Numbered from the stretch's first letter, positions 21,356 to 29,276 are shown. The stretch is 64,000 nt of DNA from Nocardia sp. BMG51109 (GCF_000526215.1 NZ_JAFQ01000004.1:8370001-8434000), one strand, 5' to 3'. A program made the numbers and translations. The notes: generated by a model not told the origin, from the sequence alone.

Positions 21356-22237
21356 TCACCGGACGGGCTCGATGTCCCGCTCGGCGATGTATGTCGGTCG
21401 GTATTCCGTCGCGGCGTACGGGTCCTGCAGGGCGTTCTCGACGCTGTTGAACACCAGGAAGATGTTCGAGCGCGGGAACGGCGTGATGTTGTTGGTCGAT
21501 CCGTGCATGATGTTCGAGTCGAACAGCAGCGCGGATCCGCGCGCCCCGATGAACTGGGTGATGCCGTGCTTTTTCGCCAGCTCGGCGATCTCGGCATGCG
21601 ACGGCACACCGATCTCCTGTTCCCGCAACGACTCCCGATAGTGCTCCTCCGGGGTCTCGCCCCGGCACGGCACGAAGGTCCGCTGCGAGCCCGGCATCAC
21701 CATCAGGCTGCCGTTGAAGGCGTAGTTGTCGGTCAGCGCGATCGACAGGCTCACCGCACGCGGTGACGGCATACCGTCCTCCGCGTGCCAGGTCTCGAAG
21801 TCCGAATGCCAGTAGAATCCGGCGCCCTCGAAACCAGGCATGTAGTTGACCCGGCTCTGGTGGATGTACACCTCCGAGCCGAGCACCTGGCGGGCCAGGC
21901 CCACCACGCGCTCGTCCCGGACGAGATCCGCGACCGCCCGGCTGATCTTGTGTACCTCGAAGATCGACCGCACCCGGTTCGCCTTCTTCTCGGTGATCAC
22001 TCGTTCGTCCAGGCGCAGTTCCGGGTCGGAGGCCAGCCGATCGACCTCCGCGGAGAAGTCGGCCACCTCCTCCGGCGACAGTAGCTGATCGATGATCGCG
22101 TACCCGTCGGCGTCGAAGTTCGCCAGCGAAGGCGAGGTGATCCGGCCCCACACGGTCGGATCGTTGCGGTCGATCGGCGGCACCTCGGTGATGGTGCGCG
22201 TGCGATACCGATCGATTCGACTGTCGGCCAACGTCAT
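21356..22237 (-). CDS. ectD: Ectoine hydroxylase EctD
   Basis: EctD is an Fe(II)/2-oxoglutarate dioxygenase that converts ectoine to 5-hydroxyectoine, a compatible solute. The 293-residue protein shows the iron triad His144 and Asp146 in FYWHSDFETWH and His245 in SNIMHGSTNN. The family-specific segment around FYWHSDFETWHAEDGMP and the arginine-bearing end of the double-stranded beta helix are present. It is the last gene of ectABCD, with 19 bp between ectC and ectD. Hydroxyectoine production is therefore predicted. Confidence 0.97.
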   Translation of the reverse strand: MTLADSRIDRYRTRTITEVPPIDRNDPTVWGRITSPSLANFDADGYAIIDQLLSPEEVADFSAEVDRLASDPELRLDERVITEKKANRVRSIFEVHKISRAVADLVRDERVVGLARQVLGSEVYIHQSRVNYMPGFEGAGFYWHSDFETWHAEDGMPSPRAVSLSIALTDNYAFNGSLMVMPGSQRTFVPCRGETPEEHYRESLREQEIGVPSHAEIAELAKKHGITQFIGARGSALLFDSNIMHGSTNNITPFPRSNIFLVFNSVENALQDPYAATEYRPTYIAERDIEPVR

Positions 22238-22256
22238 CGCGGTGTTGTCCTCCTAA

Positions 22257-22649
22257 TTACTCAGGAACGGCGACCAACGGGTAGACGCCGTTCTCGTCGT
22301 GCACCTCCTGGCCCGTAACCGGCGGGTTGAACACACACAGCGCACGCATCCGCGTTTTCGTCTCGACGCGGTGGCGTTCGTGCCCGTTCAGCAGATACAT
22401 GGACCCAGGACCCAACTCGTACCTGACATCGTTGTCGAGGTCGTAGAGGGTGGCCTCACCCTCGATCAACCACACCGCCTCGACGTGGTTGGCGTAATGG
22501 AACACGTGCGAGGTCCCGGCCTCGATCGTGGTCTCGTGGAAGGAGAAGCCGACGCCGTCTCCGCCCAGAATGATCCGCTTGCTGCGCCACTGGGCGTCCG
22601 CCACGTCCCGGTCGGTGCCGGTGATCTCGTCGGTGGTGCGCACGATCAT
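22257..22649 (-). CDS. ectC: L-ectoine synthase EctC
   Basis: EctC is a cupin-fold, metal-dependent hydrolyase that closes N-gamma-acetyl-2,4-diaminobutyrate to ectoine. The 130-residue protein starts MIVRTTDEITGTDRDV and contains SFHETTIEAGTSHVFHYANHVEAVWLIEGEA and PGSMYLLNGHERHRV, which carry the family metal and substrate residues. Its length equals that of typical EctC. Its ATG is 3 bp from the ectB stop codon. Confidence 0.97.
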   Translation of the reverse strand: MIVRTTDEITGTDRDVADAQWRSKRIILGGDGVGFSFHETTIEAGTSHVFHYANHVEAVWLIEGEATLYDLDNDVRYELGPGSMYLLNGHERHRVETKTRMRALCVFNPPVTGQEVHDENGVYPLVAVPE

Positions 22650-22652
22650 GGG

Positions 22653-23915
22653 TCAGTTTCCTCCTCGGGCCTTGTCGACCGCCGCGCCCAGAATGCTCAG
22701 GCCGTGGTCGAGCTCGTCATCGGTAATCGTCAGCGGTGGCAGCAACTTGACCACCTCGTCCTCGGCGCCGGAGGTCTCCACCAGGAGCCCCTGCTCGAAG
22801 GCGATGCGGCTCACCTTGCCAGCCTCCGACGGCTCGTCGAACACCAGGCCGTGCACCAGTCCGCGACCGCGGGTGGACACGCCCTCGTAAGTATCCGACA
22901 GATCGCTGAACGACCGGTGGATTCGGGCGCCCTTGGCCGCCGTCGACTCCGCCAGCCGGCCGTCGGCCCAGAAGTTCTCCAGCGTCGCGGTGGCGGTCAC
23001 GAAGGCGGGATTGTTGCCACGGAACGTGCCATTGTGTTCACCGGGTGCCCACTGATCCAGCTCCCGACGCATCAGCACCAGCGCCAGCGGCATCCCGTAG
23101 CCACTGATCGACTTCGACAGCGTGACGATGTCGGGGGTGATGCCGGCGATCTCGAAGGAGAAGAACGGCCCGGTGCGGCCGCAGCCCATCTGCACGTCGT
23201 CGACGATCAGCAGAATGCCACGCGCGGCACACAATTCGGACAGCCGCTTCAGGAACTCCGCGCGCGCCACGTTGACGCCGCCCTCGCCCTGCACGGTCTC
23301 CACGATCACCGCGGCCGGCTTCTCGATGCCCGAGGAGCTGTCGTCGAGGGCCTTCTCCATCCAGGCCAGCTCGTCGCCGTCCAGGTAGCCGTCGTAGGGC
23401 ATCGGGTTCACGTACGTCAGCGGCACACCCGCGCCGGCGCGCTTGGCCGCGTTGCCGGTCACCGACAGCGCGCCCAGTGTCATGCCATGGAAGGCGTTGG
23501 TGAAATTGAGAATCGTGGTGCGCCCGGTGACCTTGCGGGCCAGCTTCAGCGCCGCCTCCACCGCGTTGGCACCCGTGGGTCCGGGGAACTGCACCTTGTA
23601 GTCCAGCCCGCGCGGATTCAGCAGAACGCTGTCGATCGTCTCCAGCAGCTTCTGCTTGGCCACCGTCGACATATCCAGGCCGTGGGTGATGCCGTCACGC
23701 GCGATGTAATCGATCAGCGCCTGCTTCAGCACGGGGTTGTTGTGCCCGTAGTTCAGCGAACCCGCACCGGCGAAAAAGTCCAGAAAATCACGGCCGCTAT
23801 CGTCGCGGATCCACGATCCCTGGGCCGTGTCGAACAGGGTCGGCCAGGACCGGCAGTAGCCGCGGACATTGGATTCGAGTTCTTCGAAAATGGTCATCTC
23901 AGCGGTCGTCGTCAT
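22653..23915 (-). CDS. ectB: Diaminobutyrate-2-oxoglutarate transaminase EctB
   Basis: EctB is a PLP enzyme that makes 2,4-diaminobutyrate from aspartate semialdehyde and glutamate, the first step of ectoine synthesis. The 420-residue protein has class-III aminotransferase landmarks: FFAGAGSLNYGHNNP, PTGANAVEAALKLAR, AFHGMTLGALS, VDDVQMGCGRTG and TLSKSISGYGMP with the PLP lysine. The ATG at 23913-23915 overlaps the ectA stop (ATGA). An in-frame extension to 24377 is not real because it runs through ectA. Confidence 0.97.
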   Translation of the reverse strand: MTTTAEMTIFEELESNVRGYCRSWPTLFDTAQGSWIRDDSGRDFLDFFAGAGSLNYGHNNPVLKQALIDYIARDGITHGLDMSTVAKQKLLETIDSVLLNPRGLDYKVQFPGPTGANAVEAALKLARKVTGRTTILNFTNAFHGMTLGALSVTGNAAKRAGAGVPLTYVNPMPYDGYLDGDELAWMEKALDDSSSGIEKPAAVIVETVQGEGGVNVARAEFLKRLSELCAARGILLIVDDVQMGCGRTGPFFSFEIAGITPDIVTLSKSISGYGMPLALVLMRRELDQWAPGEHNGTFRGNNPAFVTATATLENFWADGRLAESTAAKGARIHRSFSDLSDTYEGVSTRGRGLVHGLVFDEPSEAGKVSRIAFEQGLLVETSGAEDEVVKLLPPLTITDDELDHGLSILGAAVDKARGGN

Positions 23916-24544
23916 CGATGATCCTCTCGTGTGGTATGCGCCACCTCGTGCAATGGCGCGATCCGGTACAGGTCCTCGGATTCGTGACCGTCCGGAAAGT
24001 CTTGTGGTTCGAACAGTGACTCTCGCGTCAGCTCCGCGCCCCGGCGCCGCGCCAGCGCGGCGAACATCGCCTGCGAGGCCTCGTTGTCCGGGGAAATAGT
24101 GGTCTCCAGTATCGAAACTCCGTGTTCGGCAACGTTTTCTACCAGCTGTTCCAGCATAGCCACGCCCAGTCCGCGACCGCGGAAGGCATGGTCGACGGCA
24201 ACCTGCCAGACGAACACCGTCCCCGGCGCCTCCGGCCGAAGATATCCGGTGACGAATCCCGCGATTTCCGATCCGATTTCGGCGACCACGGAGGTTGCCC
24301 GAAAGTCTCGGCACCACAGGATGTATGCGTAGCTGGAATTTACGTCCAGGACTTTGGAATCGACGGCAATACGCCACATCGGCGCCCCGTCACCAAGCCG
24401 CGGCGTCCTGATCACCGCTGGCGCAGAGTCGTCCCGGGTTCTTTCGCCACCGGGAGAAGGGGAACCGAAAGACGCATCCCGCGTTCGGGTCTCTATCACC
24501 CTTCCAGAATTGCCGCCGAACTTTGAGGGCAGCTGGTCGAACAC
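23912..24544 (-). CDS. ectA: L-2,4-diaminobutyrate acetyltransferase EctA
   Basis: EctA is a GNAT acetyltransferase that acetylates 2,4-diaminobutyrate. Core features: TPRLGDGAPMWRIAVDSKVLDVNSSYAYIL, FVWQVAVDHAFRGRGLGVAMLEQLV (acetyl-CoA binding R-G-x-G-x-G/A) and LETTISPDNEASQAMF. The frame opens with GTG at 24544, giving 210 residues, which leaves about 45 residues before the family core; a GTG at 24499 is an alternative. It follows the sensor kinase stop by only 26 bp and a TATACT motif overlaps that junction. Confidence 0.92.
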   Translation of the reverse strand: MFDQLPSKFGGNSGRVIETRTRDASFGSPSPGGERTRDDSAPAVIRTPRLGDGAPMWRIAVDSKVLDVNSSYAYILWCRDFRATSVVAEIGSEIAGFVTGYLRPEAPGTVFVWQVAVDHAFRGRGLGVAMLEQLVENVAEHGVSILETTISPDNEASQAMFAALARRRGAELTRESLFEPQDFPDGHESEDLYRIAPLHEVAHTTREDHR

Positions 24545-24563
24545 TTTACGGTTACGTTACAGC

Positions 24564-24569
24564 AGTATA
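24564..24569 (-). promoter_or_regulatory. Possible -10 element for ectABCD
   Basis: TATACT on the minus strand lies just outside the sensor kinase stop codon (24571-24573) and about 20 bp before the ectA GTG. It is unusually AT-rich for this genome. No matching -35 could be assigned with confidence, so an alternative sigma factor or an activator may be involved. It would give ectABCD its own transcript with a very short leader. Confidence 0.4.
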
Positions 24570-24570
24570 A

Positions 24571-25599
24571 TCAGTGAATTTCGTCACACGCCGGTAGGCG
24601 TACGAGGAAACGCGCACCACCCCCTGGTCGATCCGTACATTCCACCGTTCCCCCGTGTGCGGCAACGGTTTCGGCGACGAGCGCCAATCCGATGCCGGTT
24701 CCCGAGACGGTGCGGCGTCCGCGGCGCACCGTCACGAAACGTTCAAATATGCGCTGCCGATCCTCCGGCGCCACCCCCGGCCCGTAGTCGTCGACGGTGA
24801 TCACCACCTGCGCGCCCCGCCGATCGACCCCGACGCCCATCACGCCGCCCCCGTGCCGGTCCGCGTTCTCGAGCAGATTCACCAGCGCGCGTTCGAGTTC
24901 CAGCTTGCGCCCGGTCACGGTGGCCTCGGCGGAGATGGTCAGCAGATCCGGCGGATAGCGCAGATCGTTGAGGGTGTGGGTGAGGAGGTCACGCACCGAC
25001 AGCGGCTCGGCATCGGCGCGGTGCATGCGCGCCTCCGCGCGCGCCAGCGCGAGCAGATCGTCCAGAAGCCGCCGCAGATGTTCCAATTCGGCCCGGACCA
25101 GCACCAGCGCCTGGCGCGACCGTTGCGGAAGTTCGTCCTCGTAGCGGGACATGACGCCGACGCTCGTGGTGAGCGTCGTCAACGGGGTACGCAGTTCGTG
25201 ACTCACGTCACCGACCAGCCGTCGCTCCCGATCGATACGCCGTTGCAACGAATCGACCATGGTGTTGAAGGCGTCCACGGTCGGGGCCAGATCGGGGTCG
25301 TCGGTGTCCGGGAGCCGGGTGCCGAGTTCGCCCGACGCGATACGCGCCGCCGTGCGGGTCATCCGCTGCAACGGTTCCAGGAGACGCCGCGACATCCACC
25401 ACGCGAAGGCGATGCCGACCGCGATCCCGCCGGCCACGCCGCCGGCCAGCGTTCCCCAGAAACCGAGGTCCAGCACGAACACCGCCACCACCAGCAGCGC
25501 CGACACCAGCCCCGACATCACCGCGAAGACGAAAACGACTCGGCCACGCAGGGTTTGCCGACCGGGCAGGCGCAGTTTCCGAAGATCAGCGCTGGACAT
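24571..25599 (-). CDS. Two-component sensor histidine kinase
   Basis: The 342-residue protein has two membrane helices close together (about residues 22-44 and 47-68) with little extracellular sequence between them. It then has a HAMP domain, a HisKA helix with GDVSHELRTPLTTLTTSVGV (phospho-His), and an ATPase domain with LVNLLENADRHG, DYGPGVAPEDRQRIFERF and GTGIGLALVAETV. The near absence of a sensor loop suggests intramembrane or membrane-tension sensing, by analogy with other kinases of this architecture. It overlaps the regulator gene by 14 bp and precedes ectA by 26 bp. Confidence 0.93.
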   Translation of the reverse strand: MSSADLRKLRLPGRQTLRGRVVFVFAVMSGLVSALLVVAVFVLDLGFWGTLAGGVAGGIAVGIAFAWWMSRRLLEPLQRMTRTAARIASGELGTRLPDTDDPDLAPTVDAFNTMVDSLQRRIDRERRLVGDVSHELRTPLTTLTTSVGVMSRYEDELPQRSRQALVLVRAELEHLRRLLDDLLALARAEARMHRADAEPLSVRDLLTHTLNDLRYPPDLLTISAEATVTGRKLELERALVNLLENADRHGGGVMGVGVDRRGAQVVITVDDYGPGVAPEDRQRIFERFVTVRRGRRTVSGTGIGLALVAETVAAHGGTVECTDRPGGGARFLVRLPACDEIH

Positions 25600-26305
25600 C
25601 GAGGCGGTAACCGAGCCCGCGCACCGTCACGACGATGCTGGGCTCCGAGGGATCCTGCTCGATTTTCGTGCGCAACCGGCGCACGTGCACGTCGACTATC
25701 CGCTCGTCACCGAAAAAGCCCTGATCCCATACCTTTTCGAGCAGCACGCTCCGGGACAGGACCCGGCCCGGCATCTCGGCGAGCTCGCACAGCAGCCGGA
25801 ACTCGGTGAGCGTCAGGTGCAATTCCTCATCGCCGCGGCGCACCGTGCCGCCATCGGCCGACAACACCAGCGGCGCATCGGGATCGGCGTCCAGCACGAC
25901 CTCCTGCGGTGCGGGCGGCTCCTCCGGTTCGGCGAACTGCTGGGCGCGGCGGCGCAGCGCCCGCATGCGCGCGGTGATCTCCTTGATCTCGAACGGCTTG
26001 GTGACGAAATCGTCGGCGCCCGCCTCGAGAGCGGCCACCACATCGTGAGTATCGTCACGCGCGCTGACCACTATTATCGGGACGTCGTGATCGCGACGGA
26101 TCTCACGGATACAGGAAAATCCGTCCATCTCCCCGAGCATGAGGTCCACTATCATCACATCCGGCGCACCGTTGTCGCGCAGATGCTCGAGGGCGTCCTC
26201 GGCCTCCTCGGCCTCCTCGACGTCGTAACCCTCGTCCTCCATGGCCAGCCGCAAGGCGCTCCGGACCCGGTCGTCGTCTTCTACGATCATCAGGTTCGCG
26301 CTCAT
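25586..26305 (-). CDS. OmpR-family response regulator
   Basis: The 239-residue protein pairs a receiver domain (LMIVEDDDR acidic pocket; VDLMLGEMDG with the phospho-Asp; VVSARDD; VTKPFEIKEI with the conserved lysine) with a winged-helix DNA-binding domain (LTLTEFRLLCELAEMPGRVLSR...VDVHVRRLRTKIE...VRGLGYRLD). The ATG at 26303-26305 has AAAGGAAA upstream and is also the overlap point with an upstream 25-codon ORF (ATGA). With the kinase and ectABCD on the same strand, it is a likely osmotic-stress regulator. That role is inference from context. Confidence 0.93.
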   Translation of the reverse strand: MSANLMIVEDDDRVRSALRLAMEDEGYDVEEAEEAEDALEHLRDNGAPDVMIVDLMLGEMDGFSCIREIRRDHDVPIIVVSARDDTHDVVAALEAGADDFVTKPFEIKEITARMRALRRRAQQFAEPEEPPAPQEVVLDADPDAPLVLSADGGTVRRGDEELHLTLTEFRLLCELAEMPGRVLSRSVLLEKVWDQGFFGDERIVDVHVRRLRTKIEQDPSEPSIVVTVRGLGYRLDVQR

Positions 26306-26448
26306 GCTGTTTCCTTTCGGGCATGACCGGGGCCCTCCGTGGTGACGCTCCGCTGCCGCCTCCGGGCCTGACCGCTCATGCTGTGTCCTCTCGGGCATGA
26401 CCGGGGCCCTCCGTGGTGACGCTCCGCTGCCGCCTCCGGGCCTGACCG
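26301..26448. repeat. 74-bp tandem duplication upstream of response regulator
   Basis: Copy one spans 26301-26374 and copy two 26375-26448; 72 of 74 bases are identical by eye, and a few bases of a third unit follow (26449-26454). The duplicated DNA includes a ribosome binding site and the first bases of the downstream start codon, so each copy adds a start signal. Confidence 0.95.
26302..26379 (-). CDS. 25-codon small ORF, proximal copy, coupled to response regulator
   Basis: This ORF encodes a 25-residue basic peptide starting MSGQARRRQRSVTTEG and ending GHARKETA. It begins with an ATG at 26377-26379 that overlaps the stop of the distal copy, and its stop TGA overlaps the regulator's ATG (ATGA). 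GAGAGGAC lies upstream of the start. It arose by a 74-bp tandem duplication and differs from the distal copy at two bases. It may be a coupling leader rather than a stable protein; no family is recognised. Confidence 0.45.
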   Translation of the reverse strand: MSGQARRRQRSVTTEGPGHARKETA

Positions 26449-26453
26449 CTCAT
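26376..26453 (-). CDS. 25-codon small ORF, distal copy
   Basis: It encodes the same 25-residue peptide as the proximal copy, except that it ends GHAREDTA. Its ATG at 26451-26453 overlaps the stop of a 35-codon ORF (ATGA) and has GAGG upstream. Its stop in turn overlaps the next start. The unit keeps a 78-nt ORF with a 74-nt period, so each duplication preserves the coupling. Peptide function unknown. Confidence 0.45.
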   Translation of the reverse strand: MSGQARRRQRSVTTEGPGHAREDTA

Positions 26454-26557
26454 GCCTGTACCTCGCCGGCGCCCGACTCCGGCCCGGCCGCCACCGCGGC
26501 TGCGCCCTCGACCGCGGGGGCGGCGGTGCCGATGCGTCCCTCGCTGTGCTCGCTCAT
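26450..26557 (-). CDS. 35-codon small ORF heading the chain
   Basis: A 35-residue Ala/Gly-rich peptide starts MSEHSEGRIGTAAPAVEG and ends ESGAGEVQA. The ATG at 26555-26557 is preceded by GGGAAGAAA. Its stop overlaps the start of the first 25-codon ORF (ATGA). A longer frame upstream would run antisense into the L,D-transpeptidase gene, so the short start is preferred. It would be the first translated ORF of the regulator-kinase-ectoine unit. Confidence 0.4.
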   Translation of the reverse strand: MSEHSEGRIGTAAPAVEGAAAVAAGPESGAGEVQA

Positions 26558-26789
26558 AGATTTCTTCCCTGGCAGGTTCCCCGCCGGATATCCCGCCGCC
26601 CTGGTGGTGCGGTCGGGGACGGCAGAGAACGGTACCTGGGATACCCGCTCAACATGTTCGTAAACCTGCGGCAACACCTCGGTGTGCCGCCGTCGTCCGT
26701 CTGCCCGTAAACTACCCGCGAAGACAGTTAGGCGATGGTGCGCTGCGGGGGACTCGCTCGGCAGGCGCACGGCGAGCGCAGGAGACACC

Positions 26790-28019
26790 ATGTCAGGTCG
26801 CCGCTGCCGATTCGGTATCGCAACGGGTGTAATAGCCCTGGTGACGGTGCTGATGGCCGCGTGCTCATCCTCGTCGGGTTCCGGTTCGAAACCGGCCCCG
26901 GCGACACCGGGTCCGGCCGCGCCGGTGATCTCGGTGACACCGGCGACGGACAGCGAGGATGTCGACCCCTTAGGCAAGATCGAGGTGTCCACCTCCGACG
27001 GCATTCTGACGTCGGTCAGCATGACCAACGAACAGGGCAAACCGGTGGAGGGGATTCTCACACCGGACAAGACCGCTTGGAAGCCGACCGGTCCGCTCGG
27101 ATACGGCCATACCTACGATGTTACCGCGCAGGGTGTGACCATCAGCGGGCCCAGCGGACCCACGAAGGCATCCTTCTCGACACTCACGCCGAGCAATCAG
27201 ACCAAGGCGTATCTGACCACCACCGGCGGTCTCCCCCTGGCCGACGGCGGTACCTACGGCGTCGGCACCGTCGTCGTCGCCCACTTCGACGAGCCGATCC
27301 AGGACCGCGCGGCCGCCGAGAAGCGGCTGAGCGTGACGTCCGATCCGCCGGTGCAGGGCTCGTGGTACTGGCTCGACGATCGCAATGCGCACTGGCGGCC
27401 GCAGCAGTACTGGCCCTCGGGCGCGAAGGTGACGGCGTCGGCCAACCTGTTCGGGGCCGATCTGGGGTCCGGCATGTACGGCCAGGAGGACTCCAAGACC
27501 ACCTTCACCATCGGCCCGTCGCATGTGGCGATCGCCGACGACAACACCCATCAGGTGCAGGTGTTCGAGAACGGCAACCTGATCCGCACCATGCCCACCT
27601 CGATGGGGCGCGGCGGCAGCGAGCAGGTGGGCGGCAAGACCATCTACTTCAATACGCCGTCGGGCACGTACACGGTGATGGACAAGGGCAATCCGGTCAC
27701 CATGGACTCCGCCAGCTACGGGCTGCCGGTGAACTCCCGGCTGGGCTACAAGGAAGAGATCAACTGGGCGACCCGCATCAGCGCCGACGGTATCTACCTG
27801 CACCAGCTGGATTCGACGGTGTGGGCGCAGGGCAGCCAGAACCTCTCGCACGGCTGTCTGAACCTCAGCGGCGAGAACGCGAGATGGTTCTTCAACTGGG
27901 TGGTCCCCGGCGATGTGGTGGAGGTCCGCAACACCACCGGCCCACCCCTGCAGTCCTGGGACAACGGCGACTGGACCATCCCGTGGGAGGAGTGGCTGGC
28001 GGGCAGCGCGCTGCACTGA
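26790..28019 (+). CDS. L,D-transpeptidase lipoprotein
   Basis: The 409-residue protein forms 3-3 peptidoglycan cross-links. It starts with a lipoprotein signal peptide (VLMAAC, lipidated Cys25), then two Ig-like domains as in mycobacterial LdtMt2, and a YkuD catalytic domain with the motif YLHQLDSTVW...SHGCLNLSGENARWFF, where His354 and Cys356 form the active site. A C-terminal tail rich in Trp (QSWDNGDWTIPWEEW) matches the mycobacterial enzymes. The ATG at 26790 has GCAGGAGACACC upstream. It is divergent from the small-ORF chain of the ectoine locus. Confidence 0.95.
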   Translation: MSGRRCRFGIATGVIALVTVLMAACSSSSGSGSKPAPATPGPAAPVISVTPATDSEDVDPLGKIEVSTSDGILTSVSMTNEQGKPVEGILTPDKTAWKPTGPLGYGHTYDVTAQGVTISGPSGPTKASFSTLTPSNQTKAYLTTTGGLPLADGGTYGVGTVVVAHFDEPIQDRAAAEKRLSVTSDPPVQGSWYWLDDRNAHWRPQQYWPSGAKVTASANLFGADLGSGMYGQEDSKTTFTIGPSHVAIADDNTHQVQVFENGNLIRTMPTSMGRGGSEQVGGKTIYFNTPSGTYTVMDKGNPVTMDSASYGLPVNSRLGYKEEINWATRISADGIYLHQLDSTVWAQGSQNLSHGCLNLSGENARWFFNWVVPGDVVEVRNTTGPPLQSWDNGDWTIPWEEWLAGSALH

Positions 28020-28034
28020 GGTAGCGCTGCCGCG

Positions 28035-28142
28035 TCAGCCCGGCCGGGTGTGGGCGACCCGAATCGCGTGGATCCCCGCGGCATTGTCGGCGGACCGGCC
28101 GTGCCGCAGGCACAGCAGCCGCGTTGTTCGCCTGTCCGCCAC
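28035..28142 (-). pseudogene. Possible remnant of a histidine phosphatase gene
   Basis: A 35-codon frame reads VADRRTTRLLCLRHGRSADNAAG and then stops. LLCLRHGRS is the phosphohistidine RHG start motif of the histidine phosphatase superfamily, but the remaining ~150 residues are absent. A chance match in a G+C-rich frame is possible. It lies between the 3' ends of the L,D-transpeptidase gene and kdpC. Confidence 0.25.
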
Positions 28143-28333
28143 GCGATCTCGTTTCCCCGACGTTGTATCAACCGCGTGCAGACGAGCATCGCACGGCAAG
28201 GTCTCGTGCACATGCCGCACGGCCGCCGATGGCCCGCGGCTACGGGCCACGCCCGAAGATCTGCACCGGCACCCGGACGGCCATCCGCCCAGGGCACCGG
28301 TGGGCGCCGACCACCATGTCCGGCGAAAAGCAA

Positions 28334-28365
28334 AGGCCGCCTTCATCGTTGGATGAAGGCGGCCT
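28334..28365 (-). terminator. Rho-independent terminator of the kdp operon
   Basis: A perfect 14-bp stem, AGGCCGCCTTCATC (28334-28347) and its complement (28352-28365), closes a 4-nt loop. On the minus strand it is followed by TTTGCTTTT. It lies 17 bp beyond the kdpC stop, so it terminates kdpFABC. It is one of the few textbook intrinsic terminators in the window. Confidence 0.85.
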
Positions 28366-28381
28366 GCCGTGGTGAGGACGT

Positions 28382-29275
28382 TCAGCTCTCGGCCGGGTAC
28401 CTCCCGTCCAGGTCCAGGTTCAGCTCCAGGACGTTCACCCGGGGCTCACCCAGGAAACCGAGGTCGCGGCCGTCGGTGTGGGCGGCGACCAGGGTTCGAA
28501 CCTCGGCCTCGGAGATGGTGCGGGCCTTGGCGATCCGGGCTACCTGGATGGCCGCGTACTCCGGGGAGATGTGCGGGTCCAGGCCCGAGGCGGAGGTGAC
28601 GACCGCGTCCGAGGGGACCGGGGACTCGGCCGGGGCGTCGCCGCGGACGGGCACGATCAGGCCGGCCGAATAGTCCTCGCCGATCTCGGCGCATTCGACC
28701 TTCACGCCCTTGTAGCTGCCGAGGAACGGGGTGGCCGGGCACGCCTCGTTGACGCTGACCACCTTGGTGGGATGCTCGACGCCGCCCTGGGCGTCGCGCG
28801 GGCCCAGCACCGACAGCACGGCGCCGACGCCGCCGGGTGCGCAGAACGGCCGGCTGCCGTCGACACCCTCGCGTTCGCCGATCGTCTTGCTGCGCTGACA
28901 CACCTGCGTCAGCAGGCTCTGGTCGGCGTCGTCCGGATTCGCCGCCAGGGTGTCGACGATGCTCTCCGGACCGAGGTTGGTGAAGCTGGTCGAGGTCGGG
29001 TCGTAGCCGTCGCCCTCGCCCGACGACGACGGGCGGCTCTGAAAGTATTGCGCCAGCGCGTTGCCGTTGCCGTCGGTGAACGACTGCCCGATCAGCGACG
29101 AGCCGACCACCTTGCCGTCCCGCTCGAGCAGCGAGCCGTCGGCCTCGTCGTGCAGGCCGGGCAGCTGAGCGACCACGAAAACCGCCACGGGATAGACGAT
29201 TCCGGTGATCACCGTGAGCACCAGCAGCGCGCGCAGCGCCGCGATGTGTTGCCGGATCCAGGTTGACATGCGCAT
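28382..29275 (-). CDS. kdpC: Potassium-transporting ATPase subunit KdpC, enlarged
   Basis: KdpC is the single-span subunit of the KdpFABC K+ pump. The N-terminal helix (RALLVLTVITGIVYPVAVFVVAQL), the RPSSSGEGDGYDPTSTSFTNLGP segment and the C-terminal TSASGLDPHISPEYAAIQVARIAKAR and NVLELNLDLD are typical. At 297 residues it is about 100 longer than the E. coli protein (~190). The extra part lies around residues 110-215 in the external domain and carries four cysteines (QVCQRS, RPFCAPGG, NEACPATP, VECAEIG). The start is ATG at 29273-29275, overlapping the kdpB end; ATG 29269 is an alternative. Confidence 0.93.
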   Translation of the reverse strand: MRMSTWIRQHIAALRALLVLTVITGIVYPVAVFVVAQLPGLHDEADGSLLERDGKVVGSSLIGQSFTDGNGNALAQYFQSRPSSSGEGDGYDPTSTSFTNLGPESIVDTLAANPDDADQSLLTQVCQRSKTIGEREGVDGSRPFCAPGGVGAVLSVLGPRDAQGGVEHPTKVVSVNEACPATPFLGSYKGVKVECAEIGEDYSAGLIVPVRGDAPAESPVPSDAVVTSASGLDPHISPEYAAIQVARIAKARTISEAEVRTLVAAHTDGRDLGFLGEPRVNVLELNLDLDGRYPAES

Positions 29276-29276
29276 A

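Noticed and set aside
23916..24377. N-terminal extension of EctB
   Set aside because: It overlaps ectA out of frame and is not needed for the aminotransferase fold.
26306..26398. N-terminal extension of the response regulator through the duplicated region
   Set aside because: Receiver domains start just before LMIVEDD; the internal ATG has a good ribosome binding site and the extension lacks one.
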